From contig RXOD01004646.1 in NCBI GenBank assembly GCA_005223375.1, forward strand, positions 1 to 19,567: 19,567 bases of DNA. Direction: 5' to 3'. A model generated the notes under the pieces. The model searched no databases, had not been told where the DNA came from, and saw nothing but the letters and a program-made list of their open reading frames with translations. Source of the DNA: Amoebophrya sp. AT5.2. Taxonomy: Eukaryota > Sar > Dinophyceae > Syndiniales > Amoebophryaceae. Below, piece by piece: positions 9,501-17,337 of this stretch. The number at the start of each line of letters is the position of its first letter. Positions within the stretch are counted from its first letter, which is position 1. A program made the translations under genes and the position numbers.

Positions 9501-11320
9501 CCTCTACTTTCTGGCTGCGTACGCGAAGGAGAAGGAGCTTCGGGGCGATGTTGAAAATAAAATCAACCGAGATAACGCGACGTCCAGTACGGGGAGCCAG
9601 CAGCGGGAGCAGGTGCACCTCGGGGGCCACCTGTTGCCGGCGGATGCGTTTCCGGTTCAACAAGTTCATGCGCCCTATCCGGCGATCTCGGCCGCGGATG
9701 TTCTTCCGGTAGGGGGGCCCTCCGGCTCCGACCAGCCGTACGAGCCGTACACGGAAAACCCGGACTTCGAGCCGACCAGCTCGACAACGACCACCACGAC
9801 GACGCTGCGGAACCTGCCCGACACCTACCGCATGCAGATTTCCGGTGCGGCATCGAACATCGCGATCGAGCGGGGGGACGTAAACGCGCGGTCGGGAGCC
9901 GTGAAGCGGCTCGCGTCGCGGGACGGCTTTCTGACGAAGGCGGGTTTCAAAGTGATGGAACTGCAGATCTGGGAACGAATGCAGAACCTCACCTTCGCAG
10001 ACTCGAAGCTGGCGTCGCGCTGGGCACAGGCGAACATGTACAAGCGGAAGGTGCTCGTCACGAACGTCTTCGGCTCGAGGACGAAGGGACAGTCTTCTAC
10101 TGCTCCTGCTCCGCCGGTCTCCGACGTGCTGTTTTTTCCCGAGCAGCGGCGCGCAGCACTGACAACAGGAGGCCCTTCTGCTTCTGGCGCTTCCAGCGCT
10201 TCAACGTCGAAGCAGGTGCAGAAACAGAAGATGAGCGCCGAGGATAAGGAAGCCGCTTCACAAGCGGCGATGTCCGCGAATACGAGGCGTCTGAAGCAAG
10301 TGATTTTGTCGGCGGAAAAGTCGCTCGATATCGCCATGCACCAGCTGGAAGACGTGGAAATGGCGCTGGTGCTTCGCCGCTTGCTGCACGAGCGGCCGTA
10401 CCTGAAACTGCGGCTGATCGTCGATAAAGCCAGACTGGAGGAGGGCTGCGGGGGAAGAGGACAGGAAACGAGGACACAGGTAGTAATCCATTCGTACAAC
10501 AAGAACAACTCAATGTCAAGATGAATTTCAACACTTCTAACGCGGCTACAGGCTGAAGCGAATGTCTTCTTTATCTTTTTTTCACCAGGTTCACTTCCTG
10601 CGCGAGGAGTTGGTGAAGGAGCAGAAGCGGCTGAAGGTGCGCGCCGAGCGTGGCTGGTCGCCGCGTGCGCTTGGCGAAGAGCTGCAGGACCGACATGGGT
10701 ATCTGCGCCGCGAGTACCCCGAGTGCTTCGAGGACGACGAGTTCGAAGGAGCAGGTGGAGAGCATCTACTTCATCACGACGAACATCAGCATGAGCATGA
10801 CGACGATGTTGACAAGCACAAGGCCATACTACGTGCCAGCACCGAAAGAGTGGCAACGGCGGAAAGGGCTTTGCTAGAGCAGACGCTGCGGACGTTCCGG
10901 AAATTCGATGCCGAGATCCGTCGATCCAACGTGAAAAGCTTCGAGCGGACCTGCAGCACCAGCGCAGCTGCAGCGCCTATTCCGTCAGCGGTAGGAGGTA
11001 GTAGAGACCAGCACCAGCAGAGCAGCAAAAGCAGAACCACCACCATCCAACATCGGAACGCCGGCAAGATGCACCACAAGTTCGTCGTCGTGGATGGAAA
11101 GACGCTGGTCACAGGGAGCTTCAACTGGACCGTGGGCGCGCGCGAGCGAAACATGGAGAATGTTGTTATGGTCAACGCGATCCGGGCGGTGGCGGCGTAC
11201 CAGGAGGAGTTTGAGCTGCTGTGGAGCGAGTACGAAGGGAAGAAAAAAACGGAAGGAAGGCTCAGCCCAGCACTCGTCGTTGCCGCGAACGATTTTTCAG
11301 CATCATTTTGCGGTTGTTGA
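6550..11320 (+). CDS. Double-HKD phospholipase D superfamily protein with UBA-like segment (join 6550-10479, 10589-11320)
   Basis: About 1553 residues. Residues about 128-165 resemble a UBA/CUE three-helix ubiquitin-binding fold (DLMLNRPNMTSIQARRAL, then WNLEKAIA). Residues about 170-765 are Ser/Pro/acid-rich and probably disordered (poly-Ser runs near nt 7590 and 8800). A charged helical stretch (about 770-815) leads to HKD unit 1 (about 831-977): RWIDVAMFTLTD, then H921-x-K923, D928 and GSLN at 935-938, followed by ANREN. Unit 2 starts near 1248 (SLDIAMHQLED) and ends in H1472-x-K1474, D1479 and GSFNW from 1486; about 180 low-complexity residues, partly His/Asp-rich, are inserted before its HKD. 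The pattern is closest to the Nuc / mitochondrial cardiolipin hydrolase (PLD6, Zucchini) branch, whose members cleave phosphodiester bonds in lipid or nucleic acid; the substrate here is unknown. The ATG at 6550 has a weak context, so the true start may lie upstream. Confidence 0.85.
10480..10588 (+). other. Intron in the PLD-like gene (GT-AG, 109 nt)
   Basis: The first reading frame closes soon after 10479 and the second HKD half continues in a different frame from 10589. GT at 10480 and AG at 10587-10588, after a T-rich tract, join ETRTQ to VHFLRE in phase 0. CAGGT is repeated at both junctions (10477-10481 and 10586-10590), as in topo II intron 1. Confidence 0.9.
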
Positions 11321-12239
11321 AAGCCATCCTCGATTCGTGGTCATACAGTTCTATAGCAGCGTGGAACTGGAAATCCGATGTAAGTACGTACACGATGGTG
11401 GAAAAGCGCCCGCGGAGAAGAACCGATGGAACATGGACATGATTCTCACGCAGCGACGTGAAGACCAACAGAATAGTGGGTGTGCATGGTGCTCGGCTTT
11501 ATGGAGAGGAGTTCGGATAAGCGACGACAGATGCGCAGGACCAACTTTTTTCATCGCACTCGATATGCAAACGCATGTACGTTTCAAGACACCCAATGCA
11601 TTTTTACCTTGCGCGACTGCTTAAGTGGGCATTTCTGTAAAAACCAACGACAGCGAGCTTTTGAGAGTACTATAAACTACTTAGCTAGATGAACTAGAAG
11701 AAGAGGATCGAGGCAAACGAAATCGAAACAAGACTATAAATATAACGTATACATTGCCGCAAGATTAACATCATCAAATATAACGTATACATACTGTAAC
11801 TAAACAAAGATATTAGAGAGACGTACCATCTAGCCAAGTCGAAGTCTAACTAAAGAGAATAGCAGCGTATGCGACACGAGACAGCACACCATACAACTAT
11901 ACTTATGATAAAGACACAAAGAAATGCAATGACGTCGAGCATTATGAGTATTTACTATTTCACCTGGGTTTGGCTTAGGGGTCGGTAGGGCTACGCCGAG
12001 GTCGTGCTTGGTTTCTTTGCCTTCCAACTGCAACGCGGGAAATATGCAGAAGGCGGGGGACCAGGCTGAGGGGACGGGTTGAGGTTACGGGTGCGAGGGC
12101 TGAACAGGAGACGAAAACCATGCGAACAAACAAGTAGCCTAAATTACTACGAGAACGCGGCGCCTTGCTTATACGTACAGGTGCGTGTTGAGACTGCTCG
12201 TTGCGCAGTTGATCTTGTTCTTTCGTTAGGTAGCTGGAG
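11321..12239. other. Intergenic region downstream of the PLD-like gene
   Basis: I see no convincing gene. The first part is presumably the 3' untranslated region. The stretch 11680-11840 is A/T-rich. From about 11960 to 12110 the sequence becomes G-rich without an ORF of note. Short ORFs here lack motifs and are not called. Confidence 0.6.
11738..11792. repeat. 17-bp direct repeat pair
   Basis: AAATATAACGTATACAT occurs at 11738-11754 and at 11776-11792, 38 bp apart and identical. Each copy contains the palindrome GTATAC. The surroundings are A/T-rich. No function is apparent. Confidence 0.8.
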
Positions 12240-12389
12240 ATATAGATCTTATGCGTCGGTACGAAGTGAATGACATGCACGCTAAGTGGGCAAGGAATCA
12301 TCGCGCAAATCTTATCTAATCTCGCAGGCTGTCGCTACCTTCGCTCAGAAGTAGCTCTCGGCTTCCTTCTCGGAACACCTGTTTTTTCT
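12240..12389. repeat. 150-bp direct repeat, copy 1
   Basis: This sequence recurs at 13096-13245 with three transition differences and no gaps. Both copies begin ATATAGATCTTATGCG and end CCTGTTTTTTCT. The flanks on each side are unrelated. It may be a terminal or split direct repeat of the downstream retroelement, or the remnant of an earlier insertion of a related element. Confidence 0.95.
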
Positions 12390-12520
12390 GCGCTTTGATG
12401 ATACAGGATTCGACCCCTGTAGCCCTCCCCTGTCGCCGCTTCTCCCACCTAGGGTAGGTGAGTACAGCCTCCCACCTCGGGGTCCGAAATAAAAAGTTAA
12501 AATTTGAAATTTAAATTCTG

Positions 12521-12578
12521 TGTGATACGGTTTTTATGCTTGTAATCACATTTGTGATACGTTTCGGTGCTTGTAATC
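12521..12578. repeat. Near-tandem 26-27 nt repeat pair
   Basis: TGTGATACGGTTTTTATGCT continuing to TGTAATC (12521-12547) is followed after 5 nt by TGTGATACGTTTCGGTGCTT continuing to GTAATC (12553-12578). The TGTGAT at the start of copy 1 and the ATCACA just after it are complementary and could pair. Confidence 0.8.
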
Positions 12579-12661
12579 GCTGATGAGTTCTTTTTCACAT
12601 CCTGCCGCCGGCGCTTTGCGATAGGCAAGCACGGGGTAGTTGGAGTCGAGTATAACCTAGA

Positions 12662-12677
12662 GGAAAGCTAGCTTTCC
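12662..12677. repeat. 16-bp perfect palindrome
   Basis: GGAAAGCTAGCTTTCC is a perfect palindrome. Flanking TAGAGG (12658-12663) and CCTCTA (12681-12686) give an alternative or extended pairing around the same centre, so a cruciform or hairpin is plausible. Confidence 0.8.
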
Positions 12678-12810
12678 CCACCTCTATCTTATCTCTCTCA
12701 GTTCCATGGGCCTGATCCGGTTCCCTGGGTGCTTTGAGGTGGTTTCTAAATCTAGGCTTTTACTCTTCCTGCAGTCGAATTCGCGAGCCATTTCTCTTGA
12801 TCCTTAATGA

Positions 12811-12833
12811 CAAAGGGGCCTTTCTGCCCTTTG
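12811..12833. repeat. Hairpin, 7-bp stem
   Basis: CAAAGGG (12811-12817) pairs perfectly with CCCTTTG (12827-12833) across a 9-nt loop. No T-run follows directly, so it does not resemble a simple intrinsic terminator. Confidence 0.7.
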
Positions 12834-12844
12834 CTTAACGCTGA

Positions 12845-12891
12845 GCAGGGGCGGGCGAGCTGATCTTTCTACTACGACTCGTGCCCCCTGC
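12845..12891. repeat. Imperfect inverted repeat, about 14-bp arms
   Basis: GCAGGGGCGGGCGAG (12845-12859) is nearly complementary to CTCGTGCCCCCTGC (about 12878-12891), with a loop of about 18 nt. It lies 11 nt after the preceding hairpin, so the two could form one folded RNA domain. Confidence 0.7.
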
Positions 12892-13095
12892 GCGTACAAT
12901 ATTGGACTCGCTCTTACTTTCTGCGGTTGATCTCTAAGCCTGTCGTTCGCGGCTTGGCGAGATCGGCTCCAAGATCTGTGGTTCTTCTCGCTTCTGAATG
13001 ATGAAAATTGAAATGTGATTTGCGAGCGTGTGCTCGCATCGGGATCAGTGCGCGATGTGTTCACGTAGTGCAAGCAGAGTAGTATTTTGGGACCA

Positions 13096-13245
13096 ATATA
13101 GATCTTATGCGTCGGTACGAAGTGAATGACATGCGCGTTAAGTGGGCAAGGAATCATCGCGCAAATCTTATCTAATCTCGCAGGCTGTCGCTACCTTCGC
13201 TTAGAAGTAGCTCTCGGCTTCCTTCTCGGAACACCTGTTTTTTCT
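13096..13245. repeat. 150-bp direct repeat, copy 2
   Basis: This is the partner of 12240-12389 (147 of 150 identical; all differences are transitions). It ends 74 nt before the ATG of the recombinase ORF, a position that fits the 5' terminal repeat or leader of the retroelement. Confidence 0.95.
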
Positions 13246-13319
13246 CCCTCCGCCCTCCCTAGAATAGATAAGTATTTTGTTTTTCGCTCAATTAAAAAGT
13301 AGTTTTCGCCCGACCACAA

Positions 13320-15362
13320 ATGCAAGACATGTTGCAAGCGGAGGCCCTTCGCAAGCTGGACGAGCGCTTCAAGCCGTCCAGCGCGATCGCCGCCTACAAG
13401 AATCAGCGCAACGAGGCCGCCATCAAAAAGGAAAAGCAGGCCGGCGCGAACGAAGAGAACAAGTTGACTTCTACGGCGAAAGAACTGGCCGCCCAGTTTA
13501 TCGCCGAAGCCGGTAACGCCGCCAAGAAGAAAAAGAAGAAGAAGTCCAAGTCCAAGACTTCCTCGAAGAAGAAAGCCGTTGACGTCATTTCGCTTTCCTC
13601 GACCCCGGACAAGAAGGCCGATGCTGATACCTCTCCGGAAGCGCCGGGCGACAGACCGGAGATGTCGCGACTGGACAAGCTCCTTCTCGGCGACGACGAG
13701 CAGTTGGGTGCGATGAAAAAGAAGTCCTCCCCGCTGCAACGCCAGTTCACCGGCCGCAACAAGAAGGAATACTTCAAGAACTTGGATAAGAAGAAATTCG
13801 ACGTCTCGGAAAGCGATCTCGAGGACGATCGTAAGAAGACTTTGGGCCTGCTGAAATTCTTCAACCGCCTGAAGCGCGAGGGCAAGCCGCCCTACGACAA
13901 GAAGAAACGTCCGGAGCTGACTGAAGAGGACGTCCTGGGAAAGAACTGGAAGAAGAAGCTTCTTTCCAAGAAATCCGCGAAGCCCAAAAAGCAGGCCGCT
14001 GCCTCTTCTTCGTACAAAGGTCCGCTGACCTTCGAGCAGTCCTCCGACAGTGATTCGAGTTCCTCCGACCAGGAGAGCTCTTCCTCCGATGACGAAGATG
14101 AGGAGTCTTCGTCGTCGTCTTCCTCGGACGAACCGGCCAAAAAGCCCGCTCCCAAGAGCAAGGGAGTGCGCAAGCAGGGCGCGAAGAAGAAGTCCGATGA
14201 AAAGAAGGGTGCCGGGAAGCCTAACCGCCGTGGGGTCAAACAGGCGGTTCTGAACTACGATGAGGTGAAGGCCAAGCATGTGGCCGAGCACAAGAAAAAG
14301 CTTCCGAAGAAAAAAGACCACCTCCCCGCCCCGGCCAGCCAGGACGTCGACCGCATCATCAAGAAGATCAAAATCCCGCTCGCCAAGCATCGCTGGAATC
14401 GTAAGACGTACGAAAAGTACGCGGCCGAGTTTTCTCGTTACGCGTTCTTCATCCACGAGTGCGGGTTGGATGCGAAGCCGGAGCACGTGGCCCCCTGGTC
14501 TCTGCAGGCCTACACGGGTTTGCTCGCCGAGACCTCGGGGTTCGACCAGTCGCGCGCGCAATACCTCTCAAACATGAAAGTGCTTTGCTCCGCGATCCGC
14601 CCCTTCAACTCCAAGCTGAAAGCCACGTATTCCACGTGTTTCGGTCTGCTCAGCCGCATGGTCGCCATCCGTTCGAAATCGGAGGGGATTCGGCTCTCGC
14701 ACATCATCAAGATGGTGCTGACCGCCAGCGCCGACCCGGCAAAGATCATCTACACGGGCGAAATCAAGCAGGGCAGCAAGAAAATCAAGTCTTCGATCGA
14801 CCTCGCCACGGGCGCCGGTTTCTTGGTGCGCGGGTGGTTCGGCATGCTACGCGCTGATGACTTGATGTGCACTACTTGCACTTCCTCGGCTGCTGGTCGT
14901 CGCATCAAGTTCGTCGTGACGTCCTCCAAAACGGACGCCTTGTGCCACGGCGCGGAATTCTCCCTCTCGTGTTCCTGCGACCAAACAGCTTTCTGTCCTG
15001 CGCACGACGTGGTTCCGATTTGTCCGGTCCACGCCATTTCCGACGCCCGCTTCGAGTACTGCCGCAAGCTCTTGGGGAATGTTCAGAACGCCCGCGACTT
15101 CTTCAAAAAGACCATCGAGATTCTGGAAATGGACATCCCCGGCAAGCACTACTCGCCCCATTCTTTAAGAATCGGGGCGATTACTGCGGCATTCGAAGGC
15201 GGCCTCGAGCTTGCCATGGTGAACAAGTTTGCGAGGCGCCGTGAACTCCAAACAGCGATCGGGTACACAAGCAACGCGGCCCTGTGTCCGGACGACGTCC
15301 GCATCTCGTGGCCGGTCGTCAAAGGAGCGACCATCAAAGACATTTTCGAAAACGGGTCGTGA
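13320..15362 (+). CDS. Tyrosine recombinase-like ORF1 with Lys/Ser-rich N-terminal half
   Basis: 680 residues from the ATG at 13320. The N-terminal half (about 1-340) is very basic, with Lys runs, plus a Ser/Asp/Glu tract around 235-270; it is probably disordered and may bind nucleic acid. Residues about 350-440 look like a SAM-like core-binding domain (KTYEKYAAEFSRYAFF, then YLSNMKVLCSAIR). The catalytic part shows R511 (GMLRADDL), K537 (SSKTD), H614-x-x-R617 (HSLR) and Y649 (AIGYTS). The usual His/Trp about nine residues before the Tyr appears replaced by Arg (FARRRELQ). Between K537 and H614 lies a Cys/His-rich insert (CSCDQTAFCPAH, then CPVHA) that may bind zinc. The expected role is integration of a circular or linear cDNA by strand exchange without a DDE integrase. 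The family assignment is by motif reading only. Confidence 0.82.
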   Translation: MQDMLQAEALRKLDERFKPSSAIAAYKNQRNEAAIKKEKQAGANEENKLTSTAKELAAQFIAEAGNAAKKKKKKKSKSKTSSKKKAVDVISLSSTPDKKADADTSPEAPGDRPEMSRLDKLLLGDDEQLGAMKKKSSPLQRQFTGRNKKEYFKNLDKKKFDVSESDLEDDRKKTLGLLKFFNRLKREGKPPYDKKKRPELTEEDVLGKNWKKKLLSKKSAKPKKQAAASSSYKGPLTFEQSSDSDSSSSDQESSSSDDEDEESSSSSSSDEPAKKPAPKSKGVRKQGAKKKSDEKKGAGKPNRRGVKQAVLNYDEVKAKHVAEHKKKLPKKKDHLPAPASQDVDRIIKKIKIPLAKHRWNRKTYEKYAAEFSRYAFFIHECGLDAKPEHVAPWSLQAYTGLLAETSGFDQSRAQYLSNMKVLCSAIRPFNSKLKATYSTCFGLLSRMVAIRSKSEGIRLSHIIKMVLTASADPAKIIYTGEIKQGSKKIKSSIDLATGAGFLVRGWFGMLRADDLMCTTCTSSAAGRRIKFVVTSSKTDALCHGAEFSLSCSCDQTAFCPAHDVVPICPVHAISDARFEYCRKLLGNVQNARDFFKKTIEILEMDIPGKHYSPHSLRIGAITAAFEGGLELAMVNKFARRRELQTAIGYTSNAALCPDDVRISWPVVKGATIKDIFENGS

Positions 15363-15502
15363 TTGGGTGGCGTTGTTGTTGTGATAAGCCTCCCCTGGGA
15401 GCACTTTTGCTGTAGCTGCTAGTCAGCCCTCTGAGCACGAACTCTTAAGCTTTTTCTGCTCTACCAATTGTTGTTTCGTTCGTCGAACGCAATCTACTCT
15501 GT

Positions 15503-15623
15503 GGCTTTGGCCGATTGAAAAGAACACCTTCTGGGCTACGGCCGCACTCAACCTTTCGTGGGCTACGGCCAAAAAGAACTTCGTGGCTCCGGCCTATAAA
15601 ACATCCGATCGTGGGCTACGGCC
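15503..15623 (+). repeat. Array of five mini-hairpins, GGC-tetraloop-GCC, after ORF1
   Basis: Five 10-nt units lie at 15503-15512 (loop TTTG), 15534-15543 (TACG), 15561-15570 (TACG), 15585-15594 (TCCG) and 15614-15623 (TACG). All have GGC and GCC arms. Spacing is 24-31 nt with A-rich linkers (AAAGAACTTCG-like). UACG and UCCG closed by C-G are UNCG tetraloops, known for unusual stability in RNA. A degenerate sixth unit (GGC, 7-nt loop, GCC) follows at about 15657-15669. Confidence 0.88.
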
Positions 15624-15874
15624 AAAGAAGAACTTCGCGCAAAACTCGTTGAACTGGGCTTATAATGCCTTAATTCCGATGCTCTCTTCGGAGTAACTTT
15701 CTGCGCTGCAGAATCAGACATGCTGACGCTCCCTCGTTTTGACTCCAAAAAAGTACTCAACTGCAGCTGCGTTTTTTCTCGCCTCAGTATCCCTGCTTTC
15801 GGCATCAAACGTGAGTTCCCCCCTAACTAATTAAGACTGTCCTTTCGCTATCGTGAGTGAAAGAGTGTTTCGAG

Positions 15875-16837
15875 ATGGACGGCGGAAACCCTCAAGACAA
15901 CGTGTCGGACTTCGTCCGCCTCGACCGCGAAGGTCGTGCTCAGGCGGGGCGCGGGGTTCTTACCCCGCAGCAGGAGACTCGCCTGAATCTGAATCAATCG
16001 ATTTGCGCTCACAAAATCGATGGCAGAGTCTACCTGTTCGCCGTCTCTCTTGCGGCGTCGCACCGCCTGTACGCGCTTGCCGACAAGCGCTCCTGTCCGC
16101 CGGCGATTACGATGAACCCCTTCACGATCGCCACCTCTCTCCGCGCTATCGAGATCCTGGATGATGCGGAATACCTCAACATGGTCCGCGTTGTCCAGGA
16201 CATTTTGAGCGGACCAATCGACGCGGCCGAAATCGCGCGTGTCCGTCCGGAGGAGGAGCTTTCCCGTTTGGACGTCTACGACGTCTACTTGAAGAGCTTC
16301 GAGACGGTGACGAAACCGAGTATGCTGCCTGTGGTCGGTGGCGACCCTTCCACGGCTTACGAGCGCTCGGTGGTGCTGGCTGTGTCGATCAACCTGAAGC
16401 AAGAATTCAACACGGCCATCAAAACGAAGCAGCAAATCAAGCGGGCCGAGGTCGCAGTCATGACGCGTGTGGGAACGGTGGTTGCTGCCCTGCAGCAGCA
16501 GCTCCAGGCCCGTGCTGCCCCGTACAACGCCCCTGCTGCCGCGCCTAAAGGTGGAGCTCCTGGAGGTGGAGTTGTCCAGCCCAAAGGTGCCCCGAAGGGA
16601 AAAGGCGGTGGCGGAAAAGGCAATCCTCCCGGTGGAAAAGGAAAAGGAGGAGGAATTCAGGTGTGCCTCGACTGGTGCGAGGGAAACTGCCCGGGCACAG
16701 GCCGTGCGACCTGCCCGAGTGGTCATGTGCATCAAGCGACCATCGGGCGCCTGGATTTCCTCAACGGTCGTTTTCTCGGAGGGCGCCTGACCCCCGATCG
16801 CATGGCGCTCCTGTGCCGCGAAGTGGACAATTCTTAG
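15875..16837 (+). CDS. Gag-like ORF2 with Gly/Lys-rich stretch and Cys/His cluster
   Basis: 320 residues from the ATG at 15875, which has purines at -3 and +4 (gagATGG); an in-frame GTG at 15857 is a less likely start. The N-terminal two thirds are mostly helical in character without a recognised motif. Residues about 220-262 are Gly/Lys/Pro-rich (PKGAPKGKGGGGKG), typical of RNA-binding tails. A Cys/His cluster follows: C264-x3-C268-x3-C272-x7-C280-x3-H284-x-H286, which could bind zinc but is not the classical CCHC knuckle. The position between recombinase and RT, together with the basic tail, suggests a nucleocapsid/Gag role; this is inference and no capsid fold is shown. Confidence 0.65.
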   Translation: MDGGNPQDNVSDFVRLDREGRAQAGRGVLTPQQETRLNLNQSICAHKIDGRVYLFAVSLAASHRLYALADKRSCPPAITMNPFTIATSLRAIEILDDAEYLNMVRVVQDILSGPIDAAEIARVRPEEELSRLDVYDVYLKSFETVTKPSMLPVVGGDPSTAYERSVVLAVSINLKQEFNTAIKTKQQIKRAEVAVMTRVGTVVAALQQQLQARAAPYNAPAAAPKGGAPGGGVVQPKGAPKGKGGGGKGNPPGGKGKGGGIQVCLDWCEGNCPGTGRATCPSGHVHQATIGRLDFLNGRFLGGRLTPDRMALLCREVDNS

Positions 16838-16850
16838 ATTGCCTTCCCTT

Positions 16851-17058
16851 GCCGTTCGCGGCTTTACTTGTTCTTTTGCTTTTGCCTAACGGCCATCACG
16901 ACTTCTTTTTCGCCTACTTTACAACTTTTAAGTTCGTCCTTTCTATTGCCTACGGGCTGTTTGCTACTAGCCTACGGGCAACTACTATGAACCATTGGCC
17001 TACGGGCATCTTCTATTTCTTACTGGCCTACGGGCATTTTCATTTACTGCCTTAGGGC
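16851..17058 (+). repeat. Array of seven mini-hairpins, GCC-tetraloop-GGC, after ORF2
   Basis: Units lie at 16851-16862 (GCCG-TTCG-CGGC), 16884-16893 (loop TAAC), 16948-16957, 16970-16979, 16998-17007 and 17026-17035 (all TACG), and 17049-17058 (TTAG). Arms are GCC and GGC, the reverse arrangement of the first array. Spacing between adjacent units is mostly 22-33 nt with T-rich linkers; one gap (16893-16948) holds only a decayed unit (GCCTACTTT near 16912). The array starts 14 nt after the ORF2 stop. Confidence 0.88.
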
Positions 17059-17337
17059 CATTTTTGTTTCCATTCGCAATTAAATTCGTAGCTTAATTTA
17101 AAATTAATATCGAGCTTCGGCGCATATCTTTGTCTCACTCGTGAATCAATTGTAGATAGGTTTCACCCGTTGCAACGGAAGAAAAACATTAATTCATCGT
17201 CATCTGCCGCGGATGCTGTCTGTTTTCGTGCGTCGAACTGAAACTTGGACTCCGTGCTCGTCTGAAGCCCCGCTCCTCTCCTCTGTGTAACCTTGCTTTC
17301 ATTGGTACCAGCCCTCAGGTCCCTGGTATCCCCTAAG
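17059..17337 (+). other. Spacer upstream of ORF3
   Basis: The first part is A/T-rich (17070-17110). The last part is pyrimidine-rich and ends in a 3' splice-site-like TTGCTTTCATTGGTACCAGC-type tract with CAG at 17316-17318, 19 nt before the ORF3 ATG. No coding sequence is seen. Confidence 0.55.

Larger units (their letters stand above)
12390..13095. other. Structured non-coding spacer between the 150-bp repeats
   Basis: There is no ORF with recognisable content in these 706 nt. It holds a tandem-like pair of 26-27 nt repeats (12521-12578), a 16-bp perfect palindrome (12662-12677), a 7-bp stem hairpin (12811-12833) and a longer imperfect inverted repeat (12845-12891). It may be element-derived non-coding sequence or an unrelated insertion. 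Confidence 0.6.

Noticed and set aside
9825..10856. 343-codon open frame on the - strand
   Set aside because: It crosses the intron and HKD-coding sequence of the + strand gene and shows only Ser/Cys/Arg-rich sequence.
11480..11692. Short + strand ORF downstream of the PLD-like gene
   Set aside because: It is 70 codons without motif in a likely 3' untranslated region; overlapping frames are equally open.
12400..12435. tRNA-like T-arm (ACAGG, ATTCGAC loop, CCTGT)
   Set aside because: The loop and stem only partly fit, and no matching acceptor, D-arm or anticodon arm is found upstream.
12804..13157. - strand ORFs starting MIPCPL in both 150-bp repeat copies
   Set aside because: They arise only because the repeat is duplicated; they diverge after about 20 residues and have no motif.
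13191..14561. 456-codon open frame on the - strand opposite ORF1
   Set aside because: It is the complement of the Lys/Ser-rich ORF1 region and reads as Leu/Arg repeats; no domain is visible.
17293..17337. Upstream non-ATG extension of ORF3
   Set aside because: It depends on a TTG start; the ATG at 17338 has a good context and lies after the splice-acceptor-like tract.
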